Of a stretch of 64,000 nucleotides of DNA, positions 32,932 to 45,640 are shown piece after piece. This DNA comes from Streptacidiphilus fuscans (lineage in GTDB: Bacteria; Actinomycetota; Actinomycetes; Streptomycetales; Streptomycetaceae), in NCBI RefSeq assembly GCF_015690355.1, contig NZ_JADPRT010000002.1:569337-633336 (forward strand), read 5' to 3'. Under the pieces are notes generated by a model. It had not been told where the DNA came from, did not search any database, and worked only from the letters and a program-made list of their open reading frames with translations. A program made the translations under genes and the position numbers. How positions within the stretch are numbered: position 1 is the first letter of the stretch; each line of letters begins with the position of its first letter.

Positions 32932-33879
32932 ATGGCGGGCTATCTCATCCGACGCCTGGGCACGGCGATCATCGTCGTCCTCGGCATCGCCCTGGTGACG
33001 TTCCTGATGCTGCACATCATCTCGCCGTCACCTGCCACCGACGTCCTCGGCCAGAAGGCGTCCCCCGCGGCCATCAAGGCGTGGAACCACGCCAACGGCT
33101 TCGACCGGCCGTGGTACGACCAGTTCTGGACGTACATCAGCAACCTGCTGCACGGAGACTTCGGCTGGTCCTACAAGAACAACCAGACGGTGAACTCGAT
33201 GTTCGCCGAGAAGACACCGCTGAGCGCCTTCCTGTCGGTCTCCTCCGTCGTGGTCGCCATCCTGGTCGCCCTGCCGCTGGGCATCTACCAGGCCATCAAG
33301 CGCAACACCGCCGGCGACGTCACCGCCACCACGCTGGCGTTCATCTTCTACTCCATGCCCACCTTCATGGTGGCGCTGCTGCTGATCCAGGTCTTCGCGC
33401 TGAACCTCGGCTGGGTCGACCCGAACGTCTCGCAGAACCAGTCGCTGACCGGTGCGCTCGGATCGTGGCAGGACCTGATCCTGCCGATCATCTCGCTGTC
33501 GATCACCCAGGTCGCCTCGTTCTCCCGCTACCAGCGGTCCGCCGCTCTCGACGTGCTCGCGCAGGACTACATCAAGGTCGCGCGCGCCAAGGGTCTGCCG
33601 GAGCGTCTGGTCCACACGCGCCACCTGGTGCGTAACTCGGCGCTGCCGATGATCACGCTGATCGGCCTCTCGCTGCCCATCGTCATCGGCGGCAACGTGC
33701 TGATCGAGTACGCGTTCAACATCAACGGCCTGGGCCTGATGTTCATCAACGCCCTGCAGAACGACGACTACAACGTCCTGATGGCGTACACGCTGCTGAC
33801 GGCCATCCTCACCGTCGTGGGGAACCTGATCGCGGACGTCCTGCTCTCCGTTTCCGACCCGCGCATCAAGTTGGTGTGA
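32932..33879 (+). CDS. Peptide ABC transporter permease, DppB type (system 1)
   Basis: A 315-residue permease with six helices. It opens GYLIRRLGTAIIVVLGIALV, the standard start of DppB/OppB proteins. The EAA loop is KVARAKGLPERLVHTRHLVR, which contacts the ATPase. It ends VLLSVSDPRIKLV, the usual DppB C-terminus. GAGGAGG lies upstream of the ATG. The stop is 1 nt from the next permease start region. It forms the channel with the DppC partner. Confidence 0.93.
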   Translation: MAGYLIRRLGTAIIVVLGIALVTFLMLHIISPSPATDVLGQKASPAAIKAWNHANGFDRPWYDQFWTYISNLLHGDFGWSYKNNQTVNSMFAEKTPLSAFLSVSSVVVAILVALPLGIYQAIKRNTAGDVTATTLAFIFYSMPTFMVALLLIQVFALNLGWVDPNVSQNQSLTGALGSWQDLILPIISLSITQVASFSRYQRSAALDVLAQDYIKVARAKGLPERLVHTRHLVRNSALPMITLIGLSLPIVIGGNVLIEYAFNINGLGLMFINALQNDDYNVLMAYTLLTAILTVVGNLIADVLLSVSDPRIKLV

Positions 33880-33880
33880 G

Positions 33881-34801
33881 ATGACTCAGACGACCACCGC
33901 TCCCGCCGCGGAGCCGCGCACCAGCGATGCCGGCGAGATCCACGCCGATCCCTCAGCCTCCGGCTGGAAGTTGACGCTGCGTGAGTTCCTGCAGAACAAG
34001 CTCGCCGTGGCCGGCGTGCTGATCCTCATCTTCTTCGTGCTGTTCGCCTTCCTCGGCCCGATGATCTACCACTCGGACCAGACCAACACCAACCTGCTCA
34101 GCACCGACCAGGGCCCGGGATCCGGAGCCCCGCTCGGCACCGACAGCAGGGGCTTCGACATCCTCGGCCGCCTGATGCTCGGCGGTCAGACCTCGCTCGA
34201 GATCGGCTTCTTCGCCGCCCTGATCGCCACCGTCATCGGCACCCTGTGGGGCGCCGTCGCCGGTCTGATCGGCGGCATCGTGGACGCGGTGATGATGCGC
34301 GTCGTCGACGTGCTGCTGGCCATCCCGTTCCTGCTGGTCGTGCTGATCGTCGCGCACCGCTACGGCTCCAACACCTTCAACCTGAGCCTGATCCTCGGTG
34401 TCTTCTCGTGGCTGATCCCGGCCCGTCTGGTCCGCGGCGAGACGCTCACGCTGCGCGTGCGCGACTTCGTCTCCGCGGCCCGCGTCATGGGCGGCAGCCG
34501 CACCCGGCTGATCTTCCGTCACCTGATCCCCAACGCGATGGGGACGGTGATCGTCAACATCACCTTCCAGATCGCCGACGCCATCCTCGCCCTGGCGGCC
34601 CTCGGCTTCCTCGGCTTCGGCATCCAGTACCCCAACACCGACTGGGGTTCGCAGATCTCCGACGCCCAGACCGCTCTGCTGAACGGTTACTGGTGGGAGG
34701 TCTACCCGGTCGGCATCGCCCTGGTCCTGGTGGTCATGGCCTTCAACCTGATCGGTGACGGCCTGCGCGATGCCGTCGACGTCCGCCTGCGCAAGCGCTG
34801 A
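33881..34801 (+). CDS. Peptide ABC transporter permease, DppC type (system 1)
   Basis: A 306-residue permease. A polar N-terminus of about 35 residues precedes KLTLREFLQNKLAVAGVLIL, then the extracytoplasmic loop GAPLGTDSRGFDILGRLM typical of DppC/OppC. The EAA loop is SAARVMGGSRTRLIFRHLIP. It ends NLIGDGLRDAVDVRLRKR. The ATG follows the DppB stop immediately (overlapping TGAG ATG), so translation is coupled. It is the second channel subunit of system 1. Confidence 0.93.
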   Translation: MTQTTTAPAAEPRTSDAGEIHADPSASGWKLTLREFLQNKLAVAGVLILIFFVLFAFLGPMIYHSDQTNTNLLSTDQGPGSGAPLGTDSRGFDILGRLMLGGQTSLEIGFFAALIATVIGTLWGAVAGLIGGIVDAVMMRVVDVLLAIPFLLVVLIVAHRYGSNTFNLSLILGVFSWLIPARLVRGETLTLRVRDFVSAARVMGGSRTRLIFRHLIPNAMGTVIVNITFQIADAILALAALGFLGFGIQYPNTDWGSQISDAQTALLNGYWWEVYPVGIALVLVVMAFNLIGDGLRDAVDVRLRKR

Positions 34802-34844
34802 CGCCGCCGCAGCAAAGACGACAGCGACGAAATCGAGGAACACG

Positions 34845-37280
34845 ATGGCTCACCTCCTTGAGGTCAACGACCTCACCACCCACATCCAGATCAGCCGCGG
34901 CGTCGTGCAGGCCGTGGACGGCGTCTCGTTCCACCTGGAGGCCGGGGAGACCCTCGGCCTGGTGGGCGAGTCCGGCTGCGGCAAGTCCATGACCGGTCTC
35001 TCCCTGATGGGCCTGCTGCCCCCGGGCGGCCGTCTGGTCAACAACTCCTCCGTCAAGCTCGACGGCCGCGAGCTGGTCGGCCTGTCCGACGGCGAGCTGC
35101 GGAAGATCCGCGGCAACGAGATCGCCATGGTCTTCCAGGACCCGATGAGCTCCCTGGACCCGACCAAGACGATCGGCTACCAGGTCGCCGAGCCCGTGCT
35201 GCTGCACCGCGGCGTCAGCAAGGCCGAGGCCATGGACCGCGCCGCCGAGGTGCTCGGCCTGGTCGGCCTGCCGAAGCCCAAGGAGCGGCTGAAGGACTAC
35301 CCGCACCAGCTCTCCGGCGGTCTCCGTCAGCGCGTGATGATCGCCATGGCGCTCGCCTGCGAGCCCAAGGTACTGATCGCCGACGAGCCGACCACCGCGC
35401 TCGACGTCACCATCCAGGCCCAGATCCTGACCCTCCTGAACGACCTCAAGGAGCGGCTCGGGATGGCGATCATCCTGGTCACCCACGACATGGGCGTGGT
35501 GGCCGGGCACTCGGACCGGATCAACGTCATGTACGCCGGCCGGATCGTCGAGAGCACGGAGACGCAGCAGCTCTTCGACGGCATGCGCCACCCGTACACC
35601 CAGGGTCTGCTCGCCTCGATCCCGCGCCTGGCGCAGGACAACACGCAGAAGCTGTTCACCGTCCCCGGCCTGCCGCCGGACCTGTCGAACCCGCCCACCG
35701 GCTGCCGCTTCGCCGCGCGCTGCACCTACGTCACCGACCAGTGCCGCGAGAACGACCCCGAGCTGAAGGGCCCGGAGGGCCACGTCTTCGCGTGCTTCCA
35801 CCCGGTCTCCGGCCCGCTCGACCTGACCCTCCTCTCCGAGCCGCCGGTCACGGCGGAGGAGGCCGCGGCCGTGGCCGCGGAGGCGGAGCAGAAGGCCGAG
35901 GAGCTGGCCGAGAAGATCGAGCTGACCAAGGCCGAGGCCACCGACGAGGCCGAGGCCACGGAGGCCGCTGACGCCACCGAGTCGGCTGACGCCCCGGAGG
36001 ACGGCAAGCCCGAGGCATCCGACGCCGCTGCCGAGGCCGACGACGCGGCCACGGGCGACGCGAAGGACGAGGCGAAGGCCGAGGAGAAGGCTGAGGCCGC
36101 CGCCGAGGAGGCGGACGCCGAGGCCGCCGAGGCTGAGGCCGCCGTGGTCGCCAAGGCCACCGCCGTGGTCGAGGCCGCCGAGGCCGAGGCCGTGGCCGCC
36201 ACCGTCGCCACGCCGCGCGAGGAGTCGAAGGCCGCCCCGGCGGCGAAGGCCTCGCGTCCGCTGCTCGAGGTCGTCGACCTGGTCAAGGAGTTCCCGGTCG
36301 GCGGGGGCGCTTTCAGCCGCAACAAGGCCGTCGTGCACGCCGTTTCCGGCGTCTCGCTGTCGCTGGGCTACGGCGAGACCTTCGGTCTGGTCGGCGAGTC
36401 CGGCTGTGGCAAGACCACGCTGGGCCGCATGATCGTCGGCCTGGAGAAGCCCAACTCCGGCAGGGTGACCCTGGACGGCACCGAGGTCGGCTCGCTGCGC
36501 GGCAAGGCGCTGCGCCGCCACCGCCGCGACCTCCAGATGATGTTCCAGGACCCGTACGCCTCGCTCGACCCGCGCATGCGCGTCGGCGCGATCCTGCGTG
36601 AGCCGCTGCAGATCCAGAGCATCGGCAGCGCGCAGGAGCAGATGGCCCGGGTCAGCGAGCTGCTGGACGAGGTCGGTCTGCCCAAGTCGGCGCTGGAGCG
36701 CTTCCCGCACGAGTTCTCCGGCGGCCAGCGTCAGCGCATCGGCCTGGCCCGCGCCCTGGCGCTGCACCCGAAGGTGATCGTCGCCGACGAGCCGGTCTCC
36801 GCGCTCGACGTCTCGATCCGCGCCCAGGTGCTCAACCTGATGAAGCGTCTGCAGGCCTCGCACGACCTGTCCTACGTGGTCATCTCGCACGACCTGGCGG
36901 TGGTCAAGTACCTCGCCGACCGGATCGGCGTGATGTACCTGGGCAAGATGGTCGAGGTCGGCTCCGGCCAGGACATCTACGAGCGTGCGGCGCACCCGTA
37001 CACCGCCGGTCTGCTGGAGGCCATCCCGGTCCCCGAGCCGGAGCTGGAGCGGGCCAAGCGCGGCGGCGGCATCAAGGGCGAGCTGCCCAGCCCGGTCGCC
37101 CCGCCGTCCGGCTGCCGCTTCCGCACCCGCTGCCCCCTCGCCCAGGACCGCTGTGCGGTCGAGGAGCCGGCGATGCGCCTCTTCGGCGACGGCCACGCCG
37201 CCGCCTGCCACTTCCCGCTGCAGACCCCGGTCTCGGACACCCCGGTGACCGTCGCCACCCCTGCGGGCACGGCGGAGTGA
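34845..37280 (+). CDS. Fused DppD-DppF peptide ABC transporter ATPase (system 1)
   Basis: An 811-residue protein holding both ATPases of the transporter. Domain 1 (1-335): [29 protein letters not shown], then the OppD-type tail [15 protein letters not shown] linker of about 135 residues (335-470) is almost only Ala, Glu, Asp and Lys. Domain 2 (470-811): [28 protein letters not shown] and the tail [14 protein letters not shown]. In most bacteria, and in system 2 here, these are two genes. The Cys pairs in both tails match the 4Fe-4S ligands described in DppD/OppD-type ATPases. GAGG lies 5 nt before the ATG. Confidence 0.94.
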   Translation: MAHLLEVNDLTTHIQISRGVVQAVDGVSFHLEAGETLGLVGESGCGKSMTGLSLMGLLPPGGRLVNNSSVKLDGRELVGLSDGELRKIRGNEIAMVFQDPMSSLDPTKTIGYQVAEPVLLHRGVSKAEAMDRAAEVLGLVGLPKPKERLKDYPHQLSGGLRQRVMIAMALACEPKVLIADEPTTALDVTIQAQILTLLNDLKERLGMAIILVTHDMGVVAGHSDRINVMYAGRIVESTETQQLFDGMRHPYTQGLLASIPRLAQDNTQKLFTVPGLPPDLSNPPTGCRFAARCTYVTDQCRENDPELKGPEGHVFACFHPVSGPLDLTLLSEPPVTAEEAAAVAAEAEQKAEELAEKIELTKAEATDEAEATEAADATESADAPEDGKPEASDAAAEADDAATGDAKDEAKAEEKAEAAAEEADAEAAEAEAAVVAKATAVVEAAEAEAVAATVATPREESKAAPAAKASRPLLEVVDLVKEFPVGGGAFSRNKAVVHAVSGVSLSLGYGETFGLVGESGCGKTTLGRMIVGLEKPNSGRVTLDGTEVGSLRGKALRRHRRDLQMMFQDPYASLDPRMRVGAILREPLQIQSIGSAQEQMARVSELLDEVGLPKSALERFPHEFSGGQRQRIGLARALALHPKVIVADEPVSALDVSIRAQVLNLMKRLQASHDLSYVVISHDLAVVKYLADRIGVMYLGKMVEVGSGQDIYERAAHPYTAGLLEAIPVPEPELERAKRGGGIKGELPSPVAPPSGCRFRTRCPLAQDRCAVEEPAMRLFGDGHAAACHFPLQTPVSDTPVTVATPAGTAE

Positions 37281-37304
37281 CGCTGCTTCAGCGTTAATCG
37301 CTGA

Positions 37305-37344
37305 CAAGGGGCCCGCCGGTCGAGCAGACCGGGCGGGCCCCTTG
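37305..37344 (+). terminator. Terminator of peptide transporter system 1
   Basis: CAAGGGGCCCGCC-GGTC pairs with GACC-GGGCGGGCCCCTTG (37305-37344) with one bulged C and a GAGCA-type loop. A smaller hairpin ACGCTG-ctt-CAGCGT (37280-37294) precedes it at the stop codon. Confidence 0.8.
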
Positions 37345-37371
37345 CTGTTCCCCAGGAACGCCACGACACGT

Positions 37372-37402
37372 CGAAGGGCCGCCCCGTCGGGGCAGCCCTT
37401 CG
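37372..37402 (-). terminator. Terminator of peptide transporter system 2
   Basis: CGAAGGGC-c-GCCCC (37372-37385) pairs with GGGGC-a-GCCCTTCG (37389-37402), one mismatch, 3 nt loop. It lies 18 nt downstream of the last ATPase gene of the minus-strand operon. Confidence 0.75.
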
Positions 37403-37420
37403 TCGTGTTCAGCGTGCGGG

Positions 37421-38519
<1,099 letters not shown>

Positions 38520-38527
<8 letters not shown>

Positions 38528-39581
38528 GGATGGTCTCCTTCCAGAAGTGGCAGGCGCTGCCACGGCCCTCGAGCGGCGTGCCGTCGGCCTCGGTGACCGC
38601 CATCAGCGGCGGGACCTCGGCGCGGCAGACGTCCTGGGCCATCGGGCAGCGCGGGTTGAACGCACAGCCGGAGGGGATGCGCAGCAGGTTGGGCGGCAGA
38701 CCCTTGATCGCGTAGAGCTCCTGGCCCTTCTGGTCCAGGCGCGGGATCGAGTCGAGCAGGCCACGGGTGTAGGGGTGGGCCGGGCGCTTGTAGAGCTCGT
38801 GCACCGGGGCGGTCTCGACGATCCGCCCGGCGTACATGACCGCGATCTTGTCCGCGACGTCGGCGACCACGCCGAGGTCGTGGGTGATCAGGATCAGGCC
38901 CATGTTGTACTCGCGCTGGAGGTCGGCGAGCAGCTCCATGACCTGGGCCTGGACGGTGACGTCCAGGGCGGTGGTGGGCTCGTCGGCGATGATCAGGTCC
39001 GGCTCCAGGGCCAGCGCCATGGCGATCATGATGCGCTGGCGCATACCGCCGGAGAACTGGTGCGGGTACTGGTTGACCCGCTCCCTGGCGGCGGGGATGC
39101 CGACCCGCTCCATCAGCTCGACGGCCTTGGCCTTGGCGTCCTTCTTGGACGTGCCCCGGTGCACCCGGTACATCTCGCCGAGCTGCGTCCCGACCGTGTG
39201 GACCGGGTTGAGCGACGAGAGCGCGTCCTGGAAGATCATGGCCATCTGGGTGCCGCGGATCTTGCGACGCTCCTCGCCCGAGAGCTTGAGCAGGTCCTCG
39301 CCCTTGAAGAGGATCTCGCCGCCGGTGACGAATCCGGGCGGGCTGTCCAGGATGCCCATGACGGCCTGGGAGGAGACCGACTTGCCGGAGCCCGACTCGC
39401 CCAGGATGGCGAGCGTCTCCCCGGCGTGCACCGAGTAGTTGACGCCGTTGACGGCCTTGGCCACGCCGTCCCTGGTGCGGAACTCGACCTGGAGGTCGCG
39501 CACCTGGAGCAGCGGCGCCTCGTTGTCGACGGAGCGGGTCCGCCGGTCGGCGGCCGGGTTCGCGGATGCAGCAGTACTCAC
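38520..39581 (-). CDS. Peptide ABC transporter ATPase, DppD/OppD type (system 2)
   Basis: A 353-residue ATPase with Walker A GESGSGKSV, signature FSGGMRQRI, Walker [12 protein letters not shown] and tail CAFNPRCPMAQDVC, the OppD-type motif. The segment AIKGLPPNLLRIPSG is family-typical. The GTG at 39581 (VSTAASANP) has GAGAGAGG about 7 nt upstream and is preferred to longer frames, which run into the permease gene. It is 13 nt from the DppC permease stop and overlaps the DppF gene by 8 nt. Confidence 0.93.
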
Positions 39582-39594
39582 GGTTCCGCCTCTC

Positions 39595-40623
39595 TCAGCG
39601 CAGCTTGGGGTCGAGAGCGTCGCGAACCGCGTCGCCGAGCATGATGAACGCAAGGATGGTGATGCAGAGCGCACCGGCGGGGAAGAGCAGCATGTGCGGC
39701 GCGTTGCGGAACGAGTCCGCCGCGGCCGAGATGTCGATGCCCCACGAGACCGTCGGCGGCTTGAGACCCACACCCAGGTAGGACAGGGTCGCCTCGAGCG
39801 AGATGTACGTGCCCAGCGCAATGGTGGCGACGACGATGATCGGAGCCAGCGCGTTCGGCAGGATGTGGCGCAGCATCAGGCGGCTGTTGCTGGCACCCAG
39901 AGCGCGGGCGGCCGTGACGTAGTCCTGCTGCCGGGCCGTGATCACGGCACCGCGGGCGATGCGCGCGAGCTGCGGCCAACCGAGGACCACGATGAAGGCG
40001 ACGACGATCCAGACCGACTGGTTCGGGATGACCGAAAGGAAGACCAGACCGCCGAGGAGGATCGGGATGCCGAAGAAGATGTCCGCGATTCGGGAGACGA
40101 CCGCGTCGATCCAGCCGCCGAAGAACCCGGCGAGGCCGCCGAGGACGGTGCCGAGGATGGCGGTGCCCAGGGTGGCGAAGACGCCGACCGTGATCGAGGC
40201 GCGGGCACCGTGGATGGTCCGGGCGAAGACGTCGCACCCCTGCGTGTCGAACCCGAAGGGGTGACCCGAGGTCGGGCCCAGCTCCGACTTGGACAGGTCG
40301 CAGTTGAGCGGGCTGGTCGAGGTGAACAGCCCGGGCCAGAACGCCACGATGATCAAGAAGATGATCAGGATCCCGGAGATGATGAAGATCGGGTTCCGGC
40401 GCAGCTCACGCCAGGCGTCCTGCCAGAGGCTGCGCGGCACCTCGCGGTCGGTGACGGCGACCGACTCGGCGGACTGGGCCTCGGCGTGGTGCAGATCCTC
40501 CTTCTCCAGGAGGTCGTCGGCCTCGATCGCGCCCAGGGTGGGCGTGTTGGCGAAGGCGCTGGACAGCTCGGTGTTCGCGTCGTCGGGGACGCCGTCCGGC
40601 TTGTTCGGCTGCTGATCAGGCAT
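39595..40623 (-). CDS. Peptide ABC transporter permease, DppC type (system 2)
   Basis: A 342-residue permease with a long polar N-terminus of about 70 residues, then DAWRELRRNPIFIISGILII and the loop GHPFGFDTQGCDVFARTIHG of DppC proteins. The EAA loop is TAARALGASNSRLMLRHILP. It ends MLGDAVRDALDPKLR. The ATG overlaps the DppB gene by 8 nt (ATGCCTGA). It is the second channel subunit of system 2. Confidence 0.92.
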   Translation of the reverse strand: MPDQQPNKPDGVPDDANTELSSAFANTPTLGAIEADDLLEKEDLHHAEAQSAESVAVTDREVPRSLWQDAWRELRRNPIFIISGILIIFLIIVAFWPGLFTSTSPLNCDLSKSELGPTSGHPFGFDTQGCDVFARTIHGARASITVGVFATLGTAILGTVLGGLAGFFGGWIDAVVSRIADIFFGIPILLGGLVFLSVIPNQSVWIVVAFIVVLGWPQLARIARGAVITARQQDYVTAARALGASNSRLMLRHILPNALAPIIVVATIALGTYISLEATLSYLGVGLKPPTVSWGIDISAAADSFRNAPHMLLFPAGALCITILAFIMLGDAVRDALDPKLR

Positions 40624-41539
40624 AACGGATCCTCGGGTCCAGGACCGCGTAGAGCAGGTCGACGAGCAGGTTGGCGAGGAGGAAGACGATGACGAGGACG
40701 GTCACGAAGCCCACCACCGTCGGGGTGTTCTGACGGACGATGCCCTGGTACAGGTAGTAGCCCACACCCTGGATGTTGAAGATGCGCTCGGTCACCAGCG
40801 CGCCACCCATCAGGGCGCCGAGGTCGGTGCCCAGGAAGGTGATCACGGGGATCAGCGAGTTGCGCAGCAGGTGATGGCTGATCACCCGGCGACGCGGCAG
40901 ACCCTTGGCGACAGCGGTGCGCACGTAGTCGGCCTTCGAGTTCTCCGCGATGGTGGTGCGGGTCAGTCGGGCGACGTAGGCGAGTGAGACCGAGGCGAGC
41001 ACGAAGCCCGGCAGGATCATGTCGCCGATCGGCGCGCCCTGGCCGACGGTCGCGGGCACGAGGCCCCACTTCACGCCGAGCAGGTACTGCAGGACGTAGC
41101 CGATGACGAAGGTCGGGATGGAGATGACGATCAGCGTCAGCACCATCACGCCGGTGTCGGCCAGCTTGCCGCGACGCATACCGCTGATCACGCCCAGGCC
41201 GATACCGAGGATCACCTCGAAGGTGAAGGCCACGGCGGTCAGCTTGAGGGTGGTCGGGTACGCCATCTTCAGCAGCTCGGTGACCGGCTGACCGCTGAAC
41301 GTGGTCCCGAGGTTCCCGGTGAAGATGCCCTTCATGTAGTTGGCGTACTGCACCACGAGCGGATCGTTCAGCCCGAGCTGCTGACGGATCTGTGCAGCGA
41401 CCGCCGGGTCCGGTGCCTTGTCTCCGAAGAGCGCGGCGACCGGGTCACCGAGAGCGTGCACCATCGTGAAGATGATGAACGTGGTCCCGATGAAAACCGG
41501 GATCATCTGGAGCAGGCGTCGAATGACGTAGCGCCCCAT
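40616..41539 (-). CDS. Peptide ABC transporter permease, DppB type (system 2)
   Basis: A 307-residue permease: MGRYVIRRLLQMIPVFIGTT at the start, EAA loop RTAVAKGLPRRRVISHHLLR, and the C-terminal VLDPRIRYA common to DppB/OppB proteins. Six helices are expected. GGAGG lies 6 nt before the ATG at 41539. Longer frames would run into the homopolymeric tract upstream and are rejected. The gene lies 115 nt downstream of the lipoprotein gene, beyond the G/C stem-loop. Confidence 0.92.
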   Translation of the reverse strand: MGRYVIRRLLQMIPVFIGTTFIIFTMVHALGDPVAALFGDKAPDPAVAAQIRQQLGLNDPLVVQYANYMKGIFTGNLGTTFSGQPVTELLKMAYPTTLKLTAVAFTFEVILGIGLGVISGMRRGKLADTGVMVLTLIVISIPTFVIGYVLQYLLGVKWGLVPATVGQGAPIGDMILPGFVLASVSLAYVARLTRTTIAENSKADYVRTAVAKGLPRRRVISHHLLRNSLIPVITFLGTDLGALMGGALVTERIFNIQGVGYYLYQGIVRQNTPTVVGFVTVLVIVFLLANLLVDLLYAVLDPRIRYA

Positions 41540-41561
41540 GGAACCTCCAGGGATTCGTCGC

Positions 41562-41618
41562 GGGGGGGGGGGGGGGGCCCCGGGGGGGGCCCGCCCCCCC
41601 CCCCCCCCCCCCCGCCCC
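41562..41618. repeat. Extreme poly-G/poly-C inverted tract between lipoprotein and permease genes
   Basis: On the plus strand the sequence is G16 (41562-41577), C4, G8 (41582-41589), C3, G, C20 (41594-41613), G, C4. The G and C runs can fold into very stable hairpins on either strand. It occupies the place where system 1 has ordinary stem-loops. Runs this pure are exceptional even at this GC content, so length variation or an assembly error is possible. Confidence 0.85.
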
Positions 41619-41654
41619 GTTCGCACGGCGGTCTGCGGCCGGCGGACAGACGAC

Positions 41655-43298
41655 TTACTTGTTGACGGTGATGTTCGTGTAGACCGGGACGCTGAAGGGG
41701 TCGAGCTGCACGTTCGAAACGCGGGACGACCAGCCGACGGTGCCGTTCTGGTACCACAGCGGAATCGACGGCAGATCGCTGACCAGCAGCTTCTCGGCCT
41801 GCTGGAAGTCCGAGACGGCCGTCGCCTTGTCACTGGCCGCGTTGGCCTGGTTGACCATGCTGTCGAACTGCGGGTTGCTGTAGTGCGAGTCGTTCGACGC
41901 CGCGTTGGTGTAGAAGAGCGGCTGCAGGAAGTCCTGGATCAGCGGGTAGTCCATCTGCCACCCGGTGCGGAAGGCCGACGTCATCTGCTTGTTCTGGATC
42001 TGGTTGCGGAAGTCCGCGAAGGTGCCGATCGGCTTGCCGACGCACGCGTTCTGGTTGCCCAGGGCGTTGTTGATGCTGTTGCAGACCGCGTCGACCCACT
42101 CCTTGTGGGGGCCGTCGGCGTTGTAGCTGATCGTCAGCTGGCCGCCCGGGATGCCGCCGCCCTGCTGGATCAGCTGCTTGGCCTTGGTCGGGTTGTACGT
42201 GCAGACGTCGCCGCAGAGCGTGCTGCTGTAGCCGCCCGCCGCGCCGAGGACCGGGGAGGTCCAGTCGGTGGCCGGGGTGCGGGTGTTCTGGAAGATGACC
42301 TTGGTGATGGTCGGGCGGTCGATGGCCATCGAGATGCCCTCGCGGACCAGCTTGGCGCCGGGGGTGTTCCAGTTCGCCTGGTTCAGGGGGAACGAGATCG
42401 TCTGGTTGATACCGGCCGGCTGGTTGAGGTAACGGCCGTTCAGGTCGGACTGGACCGTCTTCAGCGCGGTGTTGGACAGACCGTTGTCGATGTCCAGGTT
42501 GCCGGCCTGCAGGTCGGCGTAGGCCGCGTCGGCGCTGGTGTAGACCTTGAGGTCGATGCCGCCGTTCTTGGGCTTGTAGGCGCCGGCGTACGTCGACGCC
42601 GGGCGCAGCTGCATGCCCGTGCCCTTGGTCCAGGACTGGATGACGTACGGGCCGTTGCCGACCGGGTGGGCCTCCCACGCCGTCGGGTTCTTGAAGAACG
42701 ACTGCGGCAGCGGGTAGAAGGCCGAGTAGCCGAGGGTGTCCGGCCACAGCGAGAACTTCTGGGTCAGCGCGACCGTGAAGGTCGTGTCGTTGACGACCTT
42801 GAGGCCGGACATGGTCGTCGCGGTCGGGCTGCCGCTCGTCGGGTGGACGGCGCTGTAGCCCTGGATCGACGTGAAGAACGGGTCGGTGTTGTTCTGCGCG
42901 TGCGGCAAGTACGCGCCCCAGTTCCAGGCGTCCACGTAGGAGCTGGCGGTCACCGGGGTGCCGTCGCTGAACTTCCAGCCGGGCTTCAGCGTGATGGTGA
43001 AGTGCTGCTGGTCCGTGGTGGTGATCGACTGCGCGTTGGCCAGCTCCGCGGCACCCGTCGTCGGGTTGTAGTGCTGCAGACCGTCGAAGATCATGTTCAG
43101 CACCGCGCCGCCGTTCACCTCGTTGGTGTCGGTCGGAACCAGCGGGTTCTGAGGGTCGCCCCACCACGCGCTCACGATGCCGCTCGAGTTGCTGCCGGAA
43201 CTGGAGCCCCCGGAGCTGCCGCTGCTGCTGCATGCCGTGGCAGCCAGGGCGATGGCGATGGCCCCGGCGGCGAACTTCGCTTGCGTGGCTCCACGCAT
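41655..43298 (-). CDS. Peptide ABC transporter substrate-binding lipoprotein (system 2)
   Basis: A 547-residue SBP family 5 lipoprotein. The signal peptide ends ALAATAC with Cys23 as the lipidation site, then a Ser/Gly linker. Features: DPQNPLVPTDTNEVNGG, LKPGWKFSDGTPVTASSYVD, VGNGPYVIQSWTKGTGM, REGISMAIDRPTITKVIF and SDLPSIPLWYQNG, typical of OppA/DppA proteins. It has only low similarity to the system 1 lipoprotein and probably has a different specificity. GAGGAGG lies 7 nt before the ATG. It heads the operon SBP-DppB-DppC-DppD-DppF. Confidence 0.93.
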   Translation of the reverse strand: MRGATQAKFAAGAIAIALAATACSSSGSSGGSSSGSNSSGIVSAWWGDPQNPLVPTDTNEVNGGAVLNMIFDGLQHYNPTTGAAELANAQSITTTDQQHFTITLKPGWKFSDGTPVTASSYVDAWNWGAYLPHAQNNTDPFFTSIQGYSAVHPTSGSPTATTMSGLKVVNDTTFTVALTQKFSLWPDTLGYSAFYPLPQSFFKNPTAWEAHPVGNGPYVIQSWTKGTGMQLRPASTYAGAYKPKNGGIDLKVYTSADAAYADLQAGNLDIDNGLSNTALKTVQSDLNGRYLNQPAGINQTISFPLNQANWNTPGAKLVREGISMAIDRPTITKVIFQNTRTPATDWTSPVLGAAGGYSSTLCGDVCTYNPTKAKQLIQQGGGIPGGQLTISYNADGPHKEWVDAVCNSINNALGNQNACVGKPIGTFADFRNQIQNKQMTSAFRTGWQMDYPLIQDFLQPLFYTNAASNDSHYSNPQFDSMVNQANAASDKATAVSDFQQAEKLLVSDLPSIPLWYQNGTVGWSSRVSNVQLDPFSVPVYTNITVNK

Positions 43299-43469
43299 GG
43301 ACGTGCCTCCTCAGACGTGCGACGTGCTGTTTGCCGTCGTTCGTGACAGCAGCCGCCCACCCCTGGGCAGCGCTGCCTGAGCTCGCGAGTCGGCGGCCGG
43401 GATCGGCCGCCGCCTGGGTGACCCGAGCGTCGTGGTCTCTACTATCCGTCACTGTCGGCGATGGTTATG

Positions 43470-43487
43470 ACCAAATGACATTTCGGT
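43470..43487. promoter_or_regulatory. Imperfect palindrome in the system 2 promoter region
   Basis: ACCAAATG-a-CATTTCGGT: the arms match except for one extra base. It lies 172 nt upstream of the lipoprotein start within the AT-richer patch. A regulator site is plausible but weakly supported. Confidence 0.3.
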
Positions 43488-43666
43488 TTGATCACACGCC
43501 TGTGAGCTGTGTCTCGCAACTCGGACGTCACCAGGTGGGTGCAACAGCTGTCGAATCGGACATGAAACACCGCCAGAAGTCATCCTGACACCGATATTCG
43601 TACACTCCGGCACTGACACTCGGCCGGGACATCATCACAATGAGTGACAGCTGAATGGCATGGAAA

Positions 43667-43695
43667 AGCCGCCGGAAGCAGTGCTTCCGGCGGCT
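43667..43695 (-). terminator. Terminator downstream of typA
   Basis: AGCCGCCGGAAGCA (43667-43680) and TGCTTCCGGCGGCT (43682-43695) are a perfect 14 bp inverted repeat around a single G. On the minus strand it is followed by TTTTCC. It lies 41 nt after the typA stop. Confidence 0.8.
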
Positions 43696-43735
43696 CCGTA
43701 CTGCTGCGCTACTGCGCTGCCGTGCTAGCGGCGGG

Positions 43736-45640
<1,905 letters not shown>

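Larger units (their letters stand above)
43299..43735. other. 437 nt intergenic region upstream of peptide transporter system 2
   Basis: No gene is seen. It holds the system 2 promoter region (minus strand), an imperfect AT-rich palindrome (43470-43487) and the typA terminator (43667-43695). The stretch 43440-43600 is clearly richer in A/T than the flanks. Confidence 0.5.

Noticed and set aside
41503..41833. Open frames and long starts crossing the G/C tract
   Set aside because: Poly-Gly and poly-Pro translations come from the homopolymers. The DppB permease has a clear ribosome binding site and start at 41539.
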